Shown here piece by piece: positions 7,482-17,600 of a stretch of 36,613 bases of DNA. The stretch spans positions 1 to 36,613 of the forward strand of contig JBGAIL010000025.1 in the NCBI GenBank assembly GCA_044225565.1. Direction: 5' to 3'. The notes under the pieces are model-generated. The model searched no databases. It was given only the letters and a program-made list of their open reading frames with translations, and was not told the origin of the DNA. Position 1 is the first letter of the stretch; each line of letters begins with the position of its first letter. The translations under genes were made by a program, and so were the position numbers. Origin of the DNA: CAVXAE01 sp044225565 (lineage in GTDB: Bacteria; Pseudomonadota; Gammaproteobacteria; Steroidobacterales; Steroidobacteraceae).

Positions 7482-9315
7482 ATGCGCATCCGCCGGTCGC
7501 GGTTCGTGGCGACGGCCGGGATGGCGGGAGCCAAGAAGAGGCGAGGCTTCGCGGTGCGGCGGCTCGCCAAAGCGTGGGTGGCGCTGTTTTTGCTTTGCGG
7601 CGCGACGGCGATCCACGCTGCCGAGCTGGCTGCGGTGAAAGTGGCGAGGGCTCACGCGGTCGTAGCGCGATACGACCACCCCGGAGAGCCTGGTGGCGCG
7701 GTGGGCGTGTTCGACCTTCGAACCGGGAAGTGGCTGGTGCGCACCAGCTTCGGGCTCGCGGACCTGGAGCGACGGCAGCCGAACCGGCCCGACACGGCCT
7801 TCGAAGTCGCTTCGGTGACCAAGCAGTTCACCGCAGCCAGCGTGGCGATCGCGGCGAGCCAGGGTTACTTCGCTCTCGACGACGACATCCGCGTGCATGT
7901 TCCGGAGATGCCGCGCTTCGGTGAGGTCATCACCGTGGTCGATCTCGTCCACCACGTCTCCGGGTTGCGCGACGACGTGTGGCTGCGCGAGCTCACCGGG
8001 CGGCCGAACCGCTTCACCTCGCGGCAGGACATCATCGCGCTCTACGCGAGACAGAAGGGAACGAACTTCCCGCCGCGCACGCAATATCTCTACAGCAATT
8101 CCGGTTACCTGCTGCTGGCGCTGATCGTGGAGCGCACCACGCGCCAGACGCTTCAGCAGTTCGCGCATCGCGTCATCTTCGGGCCCCTCGGCATGCGGCA
8201 CAGCCGCTTCCAGGCGGACACTCGCGGCGACAACGTCGCGCGGCCTTACGATCTCACGGAGGGAGGGTGGAAGCAGTCCGCCCTGGAGCCTGCCTCCACC
8301 TTCGGGCCCGGCGGCCTGTTCACGACCATCGACGACTATGCGCTGTGGGCCCGCAACCTGTTCGCGGCCGACGGCAAGCTTGCGGGCGGTTCGGCGCTCA
8401 CTCGGAGCCTGATGCAACCCGCAGCTCTGCAGGATGGCACGCGGGTTCCCTATGGCTTCGGCCTCGAGCTTGCGCCTTATCGCGGCGTCGAGATGGTGGC
8501 GCACGGTGGAGCGGACGCCGGCTATCGAAGCGCCGTGATGATGTTTCCCTCGCGCGGTTTCGGAGTGATCGCGCTAGCGAACAACGGCGTGGATCAAACG
8601 CCCATGGTGAACGCCATCGCCGACGTATTTCTCGAATTGCCCGCCGTCGGCGCAGATGCGCACACTGGAACAGGCGCGGAAGCTGGTGAGAGCGCGCCGC
8701 GTGCGGCGGATTCGGCCGCGACGGGTATCGTCCAAAACGCCTTCTCGCGATTCGCGGGAACCTACCTGGTGCCGGGTCTGGGCTGCGTCGCCCGCGTCGA
8801 GGCCAACGATCGCGGCGTGACCATCGACAACGGATTCATCTATCCCCAGTCCCGCCAGTTCCAGCCGGTCGCCGGGCTGGAGCTCGTCAACGACAAGGCG
8901 GAGACGGCGATCTTCGGCACCTCGCCGGAGGGCGTCACGACGCTCGCGATCGACATCCCGACGCTGGGCGAAGCCATGAAGGGCTATCGCAAGGCGGACT
9001 TCCTCGTTCCCACCGCCGGGTATCTCGCGGCCTTCGCCGGGGACTATTTCAGCGAGGAGCTGCAGGTGGTCTACCGAGTCACGCCGACGCGCGAAGGGCT
9101 CGCACTGCAGTTTCTCCGGAGCGGATGCCGATGCTCGCTGCACGGCCGCCGCGCCTTGCATGCTCTCGCCGACCGTGCTCAACGATTTCAGCTCCATCGG
9201 GGATCGGCTCTCACTGATGTTCACCGCGCCGGCGGCGGGACGATCGGAGGGTTTCGAGCTGACCGCCCAGGCCGGCTGGGTGCGGGGTGTGAAGTTCGTG
9301 CGCGTCGGGCATTGA
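7482..9315 (+). CDS. Secreted serine hydrolase (beta-lactamase/class C PBP fold), probable frameshift near the 3' end
   Basis: A beta-lactamase-family (AmpC/esterase-like) serine hydrolase. A signal-peptide-like segment ends at IHA (about residue 46). The nucleophile motif is SVTK (111-114), the YxN motif is YSN (204-206), and an HGG motif follows (VAHGGADAG). After about residue 420 come two FAGTY/FAGDY segments of the C-terminal beta domain seen in this group. The frame from ATG 7482 stays open to 9422, but after about base 9117 it turns into Arg-rich nonsense and overlaps the opposite gene. The +1 frame instead gives DFSSIGDRLSLMFTA and GFELTAQAGWVRGVKFVRVG and stops at 9315, inside a terminator-like hairpin. 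I therefore place the true end at 9315. The shift is either a real mutation or a sequencing error. It is 2 bases downstream of the receptor, so probably co-transcribed with it. Confidence 0.8.
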
Positions 9316-9329
9316 TGTCCCGACGCGCA
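9299..9329. terminator. Terminator-like hairpin at the end of the serine hydrolase gene
   Basis: A perfect 11-base inverted repeat (TGCGCGTCGGG at 9299-9309, CCCGACGCGCA at 9319-9329) encloses a 9-base loop containing the frameshifted stop codon TGA 9313-9315. There is no T-tract, so its strength as an intrinsic terminator is uncertain. It lies between convergent genes and supports the gene ending here rather than at 9422. Confidence 0.55.
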
Positions 9330-9351
9330 TCGGGTGGGCACCCGTCGATGC
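9327..9351. terminator. Second hairpin between the convergent genes, near the end of the peroxidase gene
   Basis: A GC-rich dyad follows directly: CGGGTG (9331-9336) pairs with CACCCG (9339-9344), and GCATCG/CGATGC arms (9327-9332, 9346-9351) offer an alternative outer stem. It lies 8 bases beyond the peroxidase stop on the minus strand, so it may terminate that transcript. There is no T-tract. Confidence 0.4.
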
Positions 9352-9358
9352 CGGGTCA

Positions 9359-9838
9359 TCACAGCGCCGCGGCGATGTCCTCCATGATGCCGCTGTCCTG
9401 CGGCTTCGTCGCCGGGGGATAACGCTTCAGCACGCGCCCGTCGCGCCCGATCAGGAACTTCTCGAAGTTCCACTCGATGTCGCCGGCCACGCCGGTTTCC
9501 GGCGAGGTGAGGAAGCGATACACGGCGTGGCGGCCCGGGCCGTTCACGTCGAGCTTGGCGCTCATCGGGAAATCCACGTCGTAGCTCGTGCGGCAGAACT
9601 GCGCGATCTCCGCTTCGGTGCCCGGCTCCTGCGCGCCGAACTGGTTGCAGGGAAAGCCCGCCACGGTGAAGCCGTGCTCGCGCAGCTCGCGTTGCATGCG
9701 CTCCAGCCCTTCGTACTGCGGAGTGAGGCCGCAACGGCTCGCCACGTTCACGGCGAGCGTCACCTTGCCGCGCAGCGGGCCGAGCAGGTCGGCGCTGCCG
9801 TCGATGGCCTGTACGGGAATGTCGTAGAAGCTGGTCAT
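9359..9838 (-). CDS. Glutathione/thioredoxin peroxidase (GPx family)
   Basis: A 159-residue peroxidase of the glutathione peroxidase family, which reduces hydrogen peroxide and organic hydroperoxides. Bacterial Cys members often take electrons from thioredoxin. The catalytic residues are visible: Cys36 in NVASRCGLTP, Gln70 in GFPCNQFGAQEPG, and Trp123-Asn124 in IEWNFEKFLI. The peroxidatic position is an ordinary Cys, not selenocysteine. Cys64 and Cys82 are candidate resolving cysteines. There is no signal peptide, so it is probably cytoplasmic. It stands alone on the minus strand, convergent with the serine hydrolase and divergent from the phosphatase/hydrolase fusion; the 92-base gap to the latter must hold both promoters. 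Confidence 0.95.
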   Translation of the reverse strand: MTSFYDIPVQAIDGSADLLGPLRGKVTLAVNVASRCGLTPQYEGLERMQRELREHGFTVAGFPCNQFGAQEPGTEAEIAQFCRTSYDVDFPMSAKLDVNGPGRHAVYRFLTSPETGVAGDIEWNFEKFLIGRDGRVLKRYPPATKPQDSGIMEDIAAAL

Positions 9839-9930
9839 GGTCGCCTCGCTCGAGAGGGAAAGCTGCGTGCAGTATCTCCGGAAGGGACGCGGTTCGTGTA
9901 GTGTTCGCTCCGACCGTCAGGATGCATGCC

Positions 9931-11640
9931 ATGCTCATCGCCCGATTCGTTCCCGCGGCCTGCCTGCTGCTCGCCGCTCTCGTCCCGACTTCGCCCGCAA
10001 GCGCGGACGAGCCCGCCTCAGCCCCGCTCTCGCTGGACGCCATCCAGTTCCTGCCTGAGCCTCCGGGCACCGGCGCCGCGGAACAGGTGGCGGATGCTGC
10101 CGCCGTGCACGCCGGATACTCCGCACAGCGCATCGAGCAGGCCCGCCTCGACAATGAGCTCGATCCGTTCCTCGCGTGCGCGCCGGTGCGCGAGGCGTTG
10201 CGGAACAGCGGCTCTTATCCGTCGGGCCATTCCGCCAGCGGCTGGGCGTGGGCGCTCACGCTCGCCGAGTTGCGCCCGGATTCGGCCGACGCCATCCTTC
10301 GAAGGGGGCGGGAATTCGGCGAGAGCCGCGTCGTCTGTGGCGTGCACTGGCCGAGCGACGTGGTGGCTGGAAGGATGCTCGGGTCGGCGACCGTCGCTGC
10401 GCTCCACGCAAGAGAGGATTTTCGCGAGATGTTGCAGGATTCCCGCGCGGAGCTTTCCGCTTTCGCGCCGAAATCTTCGGGCACCGGAGGGGCTTCGTCC
10501 GCGGACGCAGGCGGGAAGCTGGGCGCGTTGCTGTGGGACGGCGTCGCCAGGGGAATTCCCGGCATCTCGGCCGCGGTCGCCACTCGCGACGGCGTGGTGT
10601 GGACGGGCACCGCAGGCGTCGCAAACGTGCAGACCGGCGAAGCAGTGCGGCCCGACATGCTGTTCGGCATCGGCAGCATCACCAAGACGTTCGTCGCGGT
10701 GGTGGTGCTGCAGCTCGCGCAGGAGAAGCGCCTGAAGCTGGATCAGACGGCGGCCGGCATCCTGGGATCGGCGGTGGCCCGCATCCCGAACGCCGGCAAG
10801 GCCACGCTCGCCCAGCTGCTGAATCACACCGGCGGCGTGCCGAGCTGGGAGGATGATCCGGCCTGGATCCGCGAAGGCCGCGGCGCCTCGCTCGACGTCG
10901 ATCGTGTCTGGGGCAGGAGCGACACGCTGCCGTACATCGAGGGCCATGCGCCGCTCGCGCCCGCGGGGCTTTCGTACAGCTATGCGAACACGAACTACAC
11001 GCTGCTGGGCATGGTCATCGAGAAGGTGACGGGCCACGACGTGGTGAGCGAGATCCACCGGCGCATCCTCGATCCCCTCGGGCTGAAGGACATCCATCTG
11101 GAGGGCTTCGAGCCCGAGCCGCGCGAGCGGTTGCCGCATCGCTATCACTGGGCGACGCCTGCATTTCGCGAGAGTGCCGGCATCAATGCCGCGTTCCCGG
11201 AAGTGAAGCCCGGGCTCATCGATGCGACGCGCTCGAACCTTTCCGTCGAATGGGCCGCGGGCGGCATGGTGGCCACGGCGCGCGATCTGGCGCTGTACGC
11301 CGTGGCGTTGCGGGACGGCAAGCTGCTCGACGCGCGGAGCATGCGTTTCATGAAGGACTGGTTCCCGGCCGGCGAGGGTCAGCAGGTGGGGCACAACGTG
11401 TTCCGCGACACGCGCTCCGGCATTCCCGTCATCGGCCACGGAGGGGACGTGCTCGGCTTCACCGGCTCTTTCTACTGGCTCGAAAGTGGAGATGCCGTGG
11501 TCGCCGTGGTGTGCAACGTCGGCTCCATGCATTCGGGCGATGTGCCCGGCACGGCGTCGTCGGTTGCGAAAGACCGCAGGTTCATCGAGCTCGCGCAACA
11601 GCTGGCGCGCGAGAGCGCGCGCACGGGCACTCCGCCCTGA
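9931..11640 (+). CDS. Fusion of a shortened class A acid phosphatase (PAP2) domain with a serine beta-lactamase-like hydrolase
   Basis: A secreted protein of 569 residues with a signal peptide ending near ASA (residue 25). Residues ~55-175 match bacterial class A acid phosphatases: GSYPSGHSASGWAWAL (PSGH 97-100) and GESRVVCGVHWPSDV (Ser132-Arg133, His139, Asp143). The first family motif, KxxxxxxRP, is missing. No lysine occurs before residue 181, and the sequence jumps from LDNELDPF straight to LACAPVREALRNSG, as if about 60 residues were deleted. Residues ~195-569 are a complete serine hydrolase domain with SITK (249-252), YAN (351-353) and GHGG. The phosphatase part is probably inactive or only structural. 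Start 9931 has AGGA 8 bases upstream; in-frame starts also exist at 9922 (ATG) and 9901 (GTG). It is divergent from the peroxidase gene. Confidence 0.85.
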   Translation: MLIARFVPAACLLLAALVPTSPASADEPASAPLSLDAIQFLPEPPGTGAAEQVADAAAVHAGYSAQRIEQARLDNELDPFLACAPVREALRNSGSYPSGHSASGWAWALTLAELRPDSADAILRRGREFGESRVVCGVHWPSDVVAGRMLGSATVAALHAREDFREMLQDSRAELSAFAPKSSGTGGASSADAGGKLGALLWDGVARGIPGISAAVATRDGVVWTGTAGVANVQTGEAVRPDMLFGIGSITKTFVAVVVLQLAQEKRLKLDQTAAGILGSAVARIPNAGKATLAQLLNHTGGVPSWEDDPAWIREGRGASLDVDRVWGRSDTLPYIEGHAPLAPAGLSYSYANTNYTLLGMVIEKVTGHDVVSEIHRRILDPLGLKDIHLEGFEPEPRERLPHRYHWATPAFRESAGINAAFPEVKPGLIDATRSNLSVEWAAGGMVATARDLALYAVALRDGKLLDARSMRFMKDWFPAGEGQQVGHNVFRDTRSGIPVIGHGGDVLGFTGSFYWLESGDAVVAVVCNVGSMHSGDVPGTASSVAKDRRFIELAQQLARESARTGTPP

Positions 11641-11727
11641 GTGTCACGTCGGCTTGAGCGGATGCGCATCAGTCGCCTCCCGTAGTTAAAAAACAACGCG
11701 AGCGGCCATCGGGGTCGAGTCTTGCTA

Positions 11728-11752
11728 CCCCGCGGGCGGGGACGTTTACGTC
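11728..11752. promoter_or_regulatory. Two abutting inverted repeats upstream of the sugar locus (possible operator)
   Basis: CCCCGC-GG-GCGGGG (11728-11741) abuts GACGT-TT-ACGTC (11741-11752), ending 20 bases before the start codon of the Oar-like receptor. Adjacent short dyads here suggest a regulator binding site or a 5' leader hairpin. No matching regulator gene is in the window, and I do not recognise the site. Confidence 0.3.
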
Positions 11753-11772
11753 ATGGATCAGGAGAGGACGAC

Positions 11773-14652
11773 ATGAGCACCCGACGGCATGCATTCCTGC
11801 CCGCTGCGCTCCTCACGGCGCTTCCTTTCGCAGTGACATCGTTGCTTGCACCTCCAATGGCGCAGGCGCAGGTGGCCACATCCACGCTCAAGGGGCGCAT
11901 CACCGCCGGCGAAGCGCCTGTCGCGGCCGGCACTCAGGTGTCCGCCACCAACACTGCGAACGGATTCACCTATCGCACCACCACGAAGGCGGACGGCAGC
12001 TACGCTCTCACTGGCCTCGCGCCCGGCAGCTACCAGATCGCGGTCGCGGGAACGGATAGCAAGCAGGCGCTCACCCTCGCCGTCGGAGAGACGGCGTCGC
12101 TCGACTTCGCGACCGGCGCCGTGGCGGAAGAGGTGATCGCCGAGGTGACCGTCACCGGTTCCGTATTGCGCAAGGACGTGAAGACGTCCGAGGTCGGCAC
12201 CAGCATCTCTCCGGAGCTCATGGAGCGTTTGCCTCAGGCCTCGCGCAACCTGCTCGCGTTCGCGGACCTTGCGCCGGGCGTGCGTTTCACCACCGCTCCG
12301 AACACCGGGCAGGTGAAGCTGCAGGCCGGCGCGCAGAACCAGGACAACGTCAACATCTTCATCGACGGCGTCGGGCAGAAGAACTACGTGCTCCGCGGCG
12401 GCATCGCCGGCATGGACTCGACTCGCGGCAACCCGTTCCCGCAGTCCGCCATCAGCGAATACCGCGTCATCACGCAGAACTACAAGGCCGAGTACGACCA
12501 GGTGAGCAGCGCGGCCATCACGGCAGTCACGCGCTCCGGCACCAACGAGTTCGACGGCGACATGTTCTTCGACCGCATCGACGATTCCTGGGTGGCCAGG
12601 GATCCGTTCCAGAAGGACGCGGAGGCGCAGGGCATCGAGCGGCCCAAGTTCCACGAGAACCAGTACGGCTTCAGCTTCGGCGGCCCGATCGTGCGCGACC
12701 GCGTGCATTTCTTCCTGGCCTACGAAGGCAAGGACATCGTGCAGCCACGCCAGGTGGTGCTGCAGAACGACAACCTGCTGCCGGACGCCGGCATCGTGCC
12801 GAGCCTGCGCGCGTTGCAGGGCTCGACCAACCAGAAGTTCAAGGAAGACCTGGTGCTCGGCAAGATCGACGCGCAGCTGAACGACGACAACAAGCTCGAG
12901 TTCACGAGCCGCATCCGCCGCGAGAGCGATTTCGTGGCGGAGGACACCCTGCTCAGCGCGCCGGGCAACGAGAAGGATCGCACGAACGACGAGACCCGCT
13001 TCGACCTGAAGCTCGCGACCACCTTCGGCGACTGGCTGAACGAGGCGCGCATCGGCCACCAGGACACGGTGTGGAACCCGCACTCGAGGAACGACGAGCC
13101 GAACATCAGGTATCTCGTCTCGCCCACCAACATGCGGGACAACGTCCTTTCGGTCCTCGAGGTCGGCGGCTCGCCCGACGCGCAGAACCGCGGCCAGAAA
13201 GGATGGATGGCACAGAACGACCTCACCTTCACCGGCATCGCCGGGCACACCATGAAGATGGGCGTGAAGGCGAGCTTCCTGAAGTTCGACCTCTCGGGCA
13301 CGGCCTTCAGCGTGCCCTACCAGGAGCTGCTCATCCACAACACCACCGGCGAGGTCATCGACATCGTGCGCTCGGATCCGGCACTGCCCGCGACGGCGGT
13401 CGATCTCTCGGACAACCAGTACGGCATCTACTTCCAGGACGACTGGGAAGTCACGAGCCGCCTCGAGCTCAATCTCGGTATCCGCTGGGATTACGAGACC
13501 AACATGCTCAACGACGACTACGTGACGCCCGCCGAGCGCGTCGCCGCCCTCTTCGCGCAAGACGTGCCGCGTTACGACATCACGCCGCCGCCGGGCCAGA
13601 CGTATGCCGAGTCGCTGGCGCTCGGCGGGATCGACATCACGGAGTACGTCGCGGACGGCAAGAGCCGCAAGGACTTCAAGAAAGCCTTCCAGCCGCGCAT
13701 CGGCTTCTCGTACGACCTGACGGGCGACAAGGCGACGGTGCTGTTCGGCGGCGCGGGCCGCGCATACGACCGCACCATGGCCAACCACATGCTGGATGAG
13801 CTGCAGAAGAACCTGCAGCCCGGCGGCGAGATCTGGATGATCAGGAACGACCACAAGATGCCGTACACGGACCAGTACAGCCTCGGGGTGCGCCAGGCCA
13901 TCGGCGACTGGAACGGCGAGCTCGGCGCCATCGCGGCCCTCGGCCGCAACCAGTTCAACTGGTTCTGCGGCAACCGCGACGCCAACGGCGGCTTCGCCAG
14001 CCAGAGCCCGATCGATCCGCTGTGGGGCGGGCCGGCGGGCTTCGGCACGCTGGTGCTCGGCGACTTCGTCACCCGGACCTCCACGAAATCGCTGTACCTC
14101 AAGGCCGACAAGCCCTACACGCGCGAGGCGGGCTGGGGCGTCACCGCCACCTACACGTTCAGCGAGGGCAAGACCACCAACCGGCAGTGGACCAACGACG
14201 TCTTCAACTGGACGTACGGCAAGCCCGGCATGATCGGCTACAACCCGTCCATCGACGTCGAGAAGCACCGGCTGGTGCTCACGGCGATCACGGGCCGGCT
14301 GCCGTTCGGCATGCAGCTCGCTGCGAAGAGCACCTTCGGCTCGGGCCTCCCGTACCAGCTGACGGACTGCACCGTGGAAGGCAATTGCGTGTACCGCGAG
14401 CACAGCGGCGACGCCTTCAAGCAGGTGGATCTCGCGCTCTCGAAGGTGTTCGACGTCCGCTACGCGCGCATGAGCGTCCGGGCCGACGTGCTGAACGTCT
14501 TCAACACCGTGAACTACGGCGGCTTCGATGGCTGGATCGGCGGGCCCGGAACCGCCAACCGGTATGGCGGCGACAATCCGAACACCGGGGTGCCGAACAG
14601 CATGTACGGGCTGATGCGCACCGTGAAGCTCACCTTCAGCGCGAATTTCTGA
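11773..14652 (+). CDS. Oar-like TonB-dependent receptor with carboxypeptidase-regulatory-like N-terminal domain
   Basis: An outer-membrane receptor of 959 residues. The signal peptide ends near AQA (residue 33). A carboxypeptidase-regulatory-like beta domain follows at about 36-115 (STLKGRITAGEAPV, KADGSYALTGLAPGSYQI). The plug begins at EVTVTGSVLRKDV and includes NVNIFIDGVGQKNYVLRGG and SAAITAVTRSGTNEFDG, characteristic of Oar/SusC-like carbohydrate receptors. The chain ends in Phe (VKLTFSANF). It has no STN domain and no sigma/anti-sigma partner, unlike the other three receptors here. Start 11773 is preferred because GGAGAGG lies just upstream and the signal peptide begins there. It is the first gene of a same-strand series leading into GH94 (45-base gap) and GH144, so the likely cargo is a beta-1,2-glucan or its oligosaccharides; that is inference from context. 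Confidence 0.9.
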   Translation: MSTRRHAFLPAALLTALPFAVTSLLAPPMAQAQVATSTLKGRITAGEAPVAAGTQVSATNTANGFTYRTTTKADGSYALTGLAPGSYQIAVAGTDSKQALTLAVGETASLDFATGAVAEEVIAEVTVTGSVLRKDVKTSEVGTSISPELMERLPQASRNLLAFADLAPGVRFTTAPNTGQVKLQAGAQNQDNVNIFIDGVGQKNYVLRGGIAGMDSTRGNPFPQSAISEYRVITQNYKAEYDQVSSAAITAVTRSGTNEFDGDMFFDRIDDSWVARDPFQKDAEAQGIERPKFHENQYGFSFGGPIVRDRVHFFLAYEGKDIVQPRQVVLQNDNLLPDAGIVPSLRALQGSTNQKFKEDLVLGKIDAQLNDDNKLEFTSRIRRESDFVAEDTLLSAPGNEKDRTNDETRFDLKLATTFGDWLNEARIGHQDTVWNPHSRNDEPNIRYLVSPTNMRDNVLSVLEVGGSPDAQNRGQKGWMAQNDLTFTGIAGHTMKMGVKASFLKFDLSGTAFSVPYQELLIHNTTGEVIDIVRSDPALPATAVDLSDNQYGIYFQDDWEVTSRLELNLGIRWDYETNMLNDDYVTPAERVAALFAQDVPRYDITPPPGQTYAESLALGGIDITEYVADGKSRKDFKKAFQPRIGFSYDLTGDKATVLFGGAGRAYDRTMANHMLDELQKNLQPGGEIWMIRNDHKMPYTDQYSLGVRQAIGDWNGELGAIAALGRNQFNWFCGNRDANGGFASQSPIDPLWGGPAGFGTLVLGDFVTRTSTKSLYLKADKPYTREAGWGVTATYTFSEGKTTNRQWTNDVFNWTYGKPGMIGYNPSIDVEKHRLVLTAITGRLPFGMQLAAKSTFGSGLPYQLTDCTVEGNCVYREHSGDAFKQVDLALSKVFDVRYARMSVRADVLNVFNTVNYGGFDGWIGGPGTANRYGGDNPNTGVPNSMYGLMRTVKLTFSANF

Positions 14653-14697
14653 AGCACGCCATAATGCGCACTTTCGTGCGGACGCCGCGGGGCCGTG

Positions 14698-17600
14698 ATG
14701 AGTGCACATGGGGCAGAAAGCGCTGGCTTTGCGGGCGCACAGTGGCTCGCGAATGAGCAGTACGCGCTGCTGATCACGCCCGCCGGGGCGGGGTTCTCGG
14801 CTTTCGAGGACTGCCTGCTCACGGTGTGGCGGGCCGATCCGGCCGAGACCGCCTATGGCGTGGTGCTCTACGTCCGGGATCTCGAGACGGGCGAGTTCTG
14901 GTCGGCCTGCGGCCAGCCGTTGCCGGGGCAGGCGGCGGGGCGCGTGCGTCGCGAGCCTGCCGGCATCGTCATCGAGCGCGAGCATGCCGGCATCGCTTCG
15001 CAGGTGCTGGCGCGGCTGAGCGGAGCGGCAGAAGTGCGCGCCTGCCGGCTCGAGAACCGGGGCTCCACGCCTTGCCGCATCGAGATCACCAGCTTCGTCG
15101 AGGTGGCGCTGGATCATCCCGCCGGCTTCGATGGGCATCCTGCGTTCTCGAAGCTCTTCGTGCAGACGGCGTGGGAGGCGCAGCAGCAGATTCTCACCGC
15201 CTCGCGGCGTCCGCGCGGGCATGGGGACAGCTGGCCGCATCTGGCGCACGCGCTGCTCGATGCGACGGTCACCGATTTCCTGAGTGACCGGCCGGGCTTC
15301 ATCGGCCGGGGGCGCAATCTCGATGCGCCCCGCGCGCTCATGGATGAGAAGGGCCTCGGGCGCATGCACGGCAACGTGCTGGACCCCGCGCTGAGCCTGC
15401 GCACCGTCGTCGAGATGGAGCCCGGCGAGAGCCGCTCGATGCGATTCGTGCTGGCGGTGGATCGCGAGGCCGGGAATCTGCCGGCTCGCATCCAGACCCT
15501 GCGCGCAGAGCCGCCTTCGGGCCTGCCCGCGGCAGATGACGCGCGGGCGCCCGCGAAAGTGCGGCCCATGTGGCTCGACCTTGCGGTGGGATTGCAATCA
15601 CGCCTCACGGCGGAAGTGAGGCACCGTGTGAAACCTCCGCAAGCGTCGCGCACGCCCCAGGAAGTGACGCCGCCCCGACTCTTCGACAACGGCTTCGGCG
15701 GATTCAGCGAGGATGGCCGCGAATACCGCATGCATCTCGCGCGGCAGCCGGATGGCAGCTTGAGGTTGCCGCCCGCGCCGTGGACGAACGTCATCGCGAA
15801 CACCGAGCTCGGCTTCCTCGTGAGCGAGAAAGGCGCGAGCTCCGTCTGGGGCCGCAACAGCCGCGAGCATCGCATCACGCCCTGGCGCAACGATGCCGTG
15901 GTGGACCCGCATTGCGATGCCTTCTACGTGCGCGACGAGGATACCGGTGAGTTCTGGTCGCCATTGCCGGGCCCCACGCCCGCGGGCGGCGATTTCGACG
16001 TGCGCCACGGCTTCGGCTATTCGACGTGGAAGCATCATCGCGGCGAGCTTGGGCACGAGGTCACCTTGTTCGTGCCGGAAGCCGATCCCGTGCACATCGC
16101 GCGCATCCGCATCGGCAACATGGGAACGCGCCGGCGGCGCCTGGCTCTCTATGCGTACAACCAGTGGGTGCTCGGGTCCACGCCGGAAGCCACCCGGCCG
16201 ACGGTGACCACGGAATTCTCGAGCGAGCTGCAGGCCGTGCTGGCGCGCAATCCGGCCGCCCCCATTTCGCCGAACGGCATCGGTTTCGCAGCATGCACCC
16301 GGACACCGCTGGATGGGTGGTGCACCGATCGCGTGGCGTTCCTCGGCAGCCCGGGTTCCGCCGCGGCGCCGGAAGCGCTCGTGAAGGGCGGCGCGCTGGT
16401 CGCCACGCAAGCGTCTGCTTCGTCGCAGGGGGAAAGGCTCGCTCAGGTGGTGGACCCCTGCGCCGTGTTGCGGGCGGTCATCGAGATCGAGCCGGGCCGC
16501 TCGCACGAGATCGCATTCCTTCTCGGTGAGGCCCGCAACGCCGATCACCTGGGCACGCTGCTCGCTAGGTATCGCGAGCCGGGCGCCGTGGATGCCACTC
16601 TCGAGGCGGTGCGGCGCTCATGGTCGGAAGCGCTCGCACCGCTGCAGGTGAAGACACCATCCCGCGCGTTCGATCTCATGGTGAACGGCTGGTTGCCTTA
16701 CCAGAATCTTGCGTGCCGCCTGCGGGCTCGCACGGCGTTCTATCAGTCCGGTGGCGCGTTCGGCTTCCGGGACCAGATCCAGGATGCATCGGGTCTCGTG
16801 TTCCTGAATCCGGAGCTGACGCGCGCGCAGATCCTCCTGCATGCCGCGCATCAGTTCGTGGAAGGCGATGTGCTGCACTGGTGGCACCCGCCGCAGGACA
16901 AAGGCATGCGCACGCGCTTCGCCGACGACCTGCTGTGGCTGCCGTGGATCGCGGCGTATTACATCCGTGTCACGGGAGATCGCGCCGTGCTCGATGAGCG
17001 CGTGCCGTTCGTGGAAGCGCGCGCGCTCGCCGAAGGCGAAGATGAAACCTACCTCCAGCCCCGCGTGTCCGGGCAGATCGCCGATCTCTACGAGCACTGC
17101 TGCCGCGCCATCGATCGCTCGCTGAAGCGTGGCCAGCATGGCTTGCCGCTCTTCGGAACGGGGGACTGGAACGACGGCATGAATCGCGTGGGCCGGCAAG
17201 GTCGCGGAGAAAGCGTCTGGATGGGCTTCTTCCTGCACACGGTGCTGGGAGATTTCCTGCCGCTCTGCGAGCAGCGGGGCGATTCGGCGCGCGTGGATCG
17301 CTATCGCGCGCACCAGGAATCGCTTCGCACGGCGCTCAACGAGGATGGCTGGGACGGCGAGTGGTATCGCCGCGGCTGGTACGACAACGGCGCGGTGCTC
17401 GGCTCGAAAGCCAGCGACGAATGCCGCATCGATGCGCTCGCGCAGGCCTGGTCCGTCATCTCGAAGACGGCGCCTTCCGCGCGCGCCGCGCAGGCGCTGG
17501 ATTCGGTCGAGCGCCATCTCGTCGACGACGGTGAGAAGCTCATCCGGCTGCTCACGCCGCCGTTCGTCGATACGCCGAACGATCCGGGCTACATCAAGGG

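Noticed and set aside
11758..15597. A minus-strand open frame of 1279 codons opposite the Oar-like receptor and GH94 gene
   Set aside because: The opposite strand encodes two clear families with motifs, ribosome-binding sites and signal peptide. The long minus frame is a high-GC third-position artefact with biased Arg/Val/Glu/His content and no recognisable domain.
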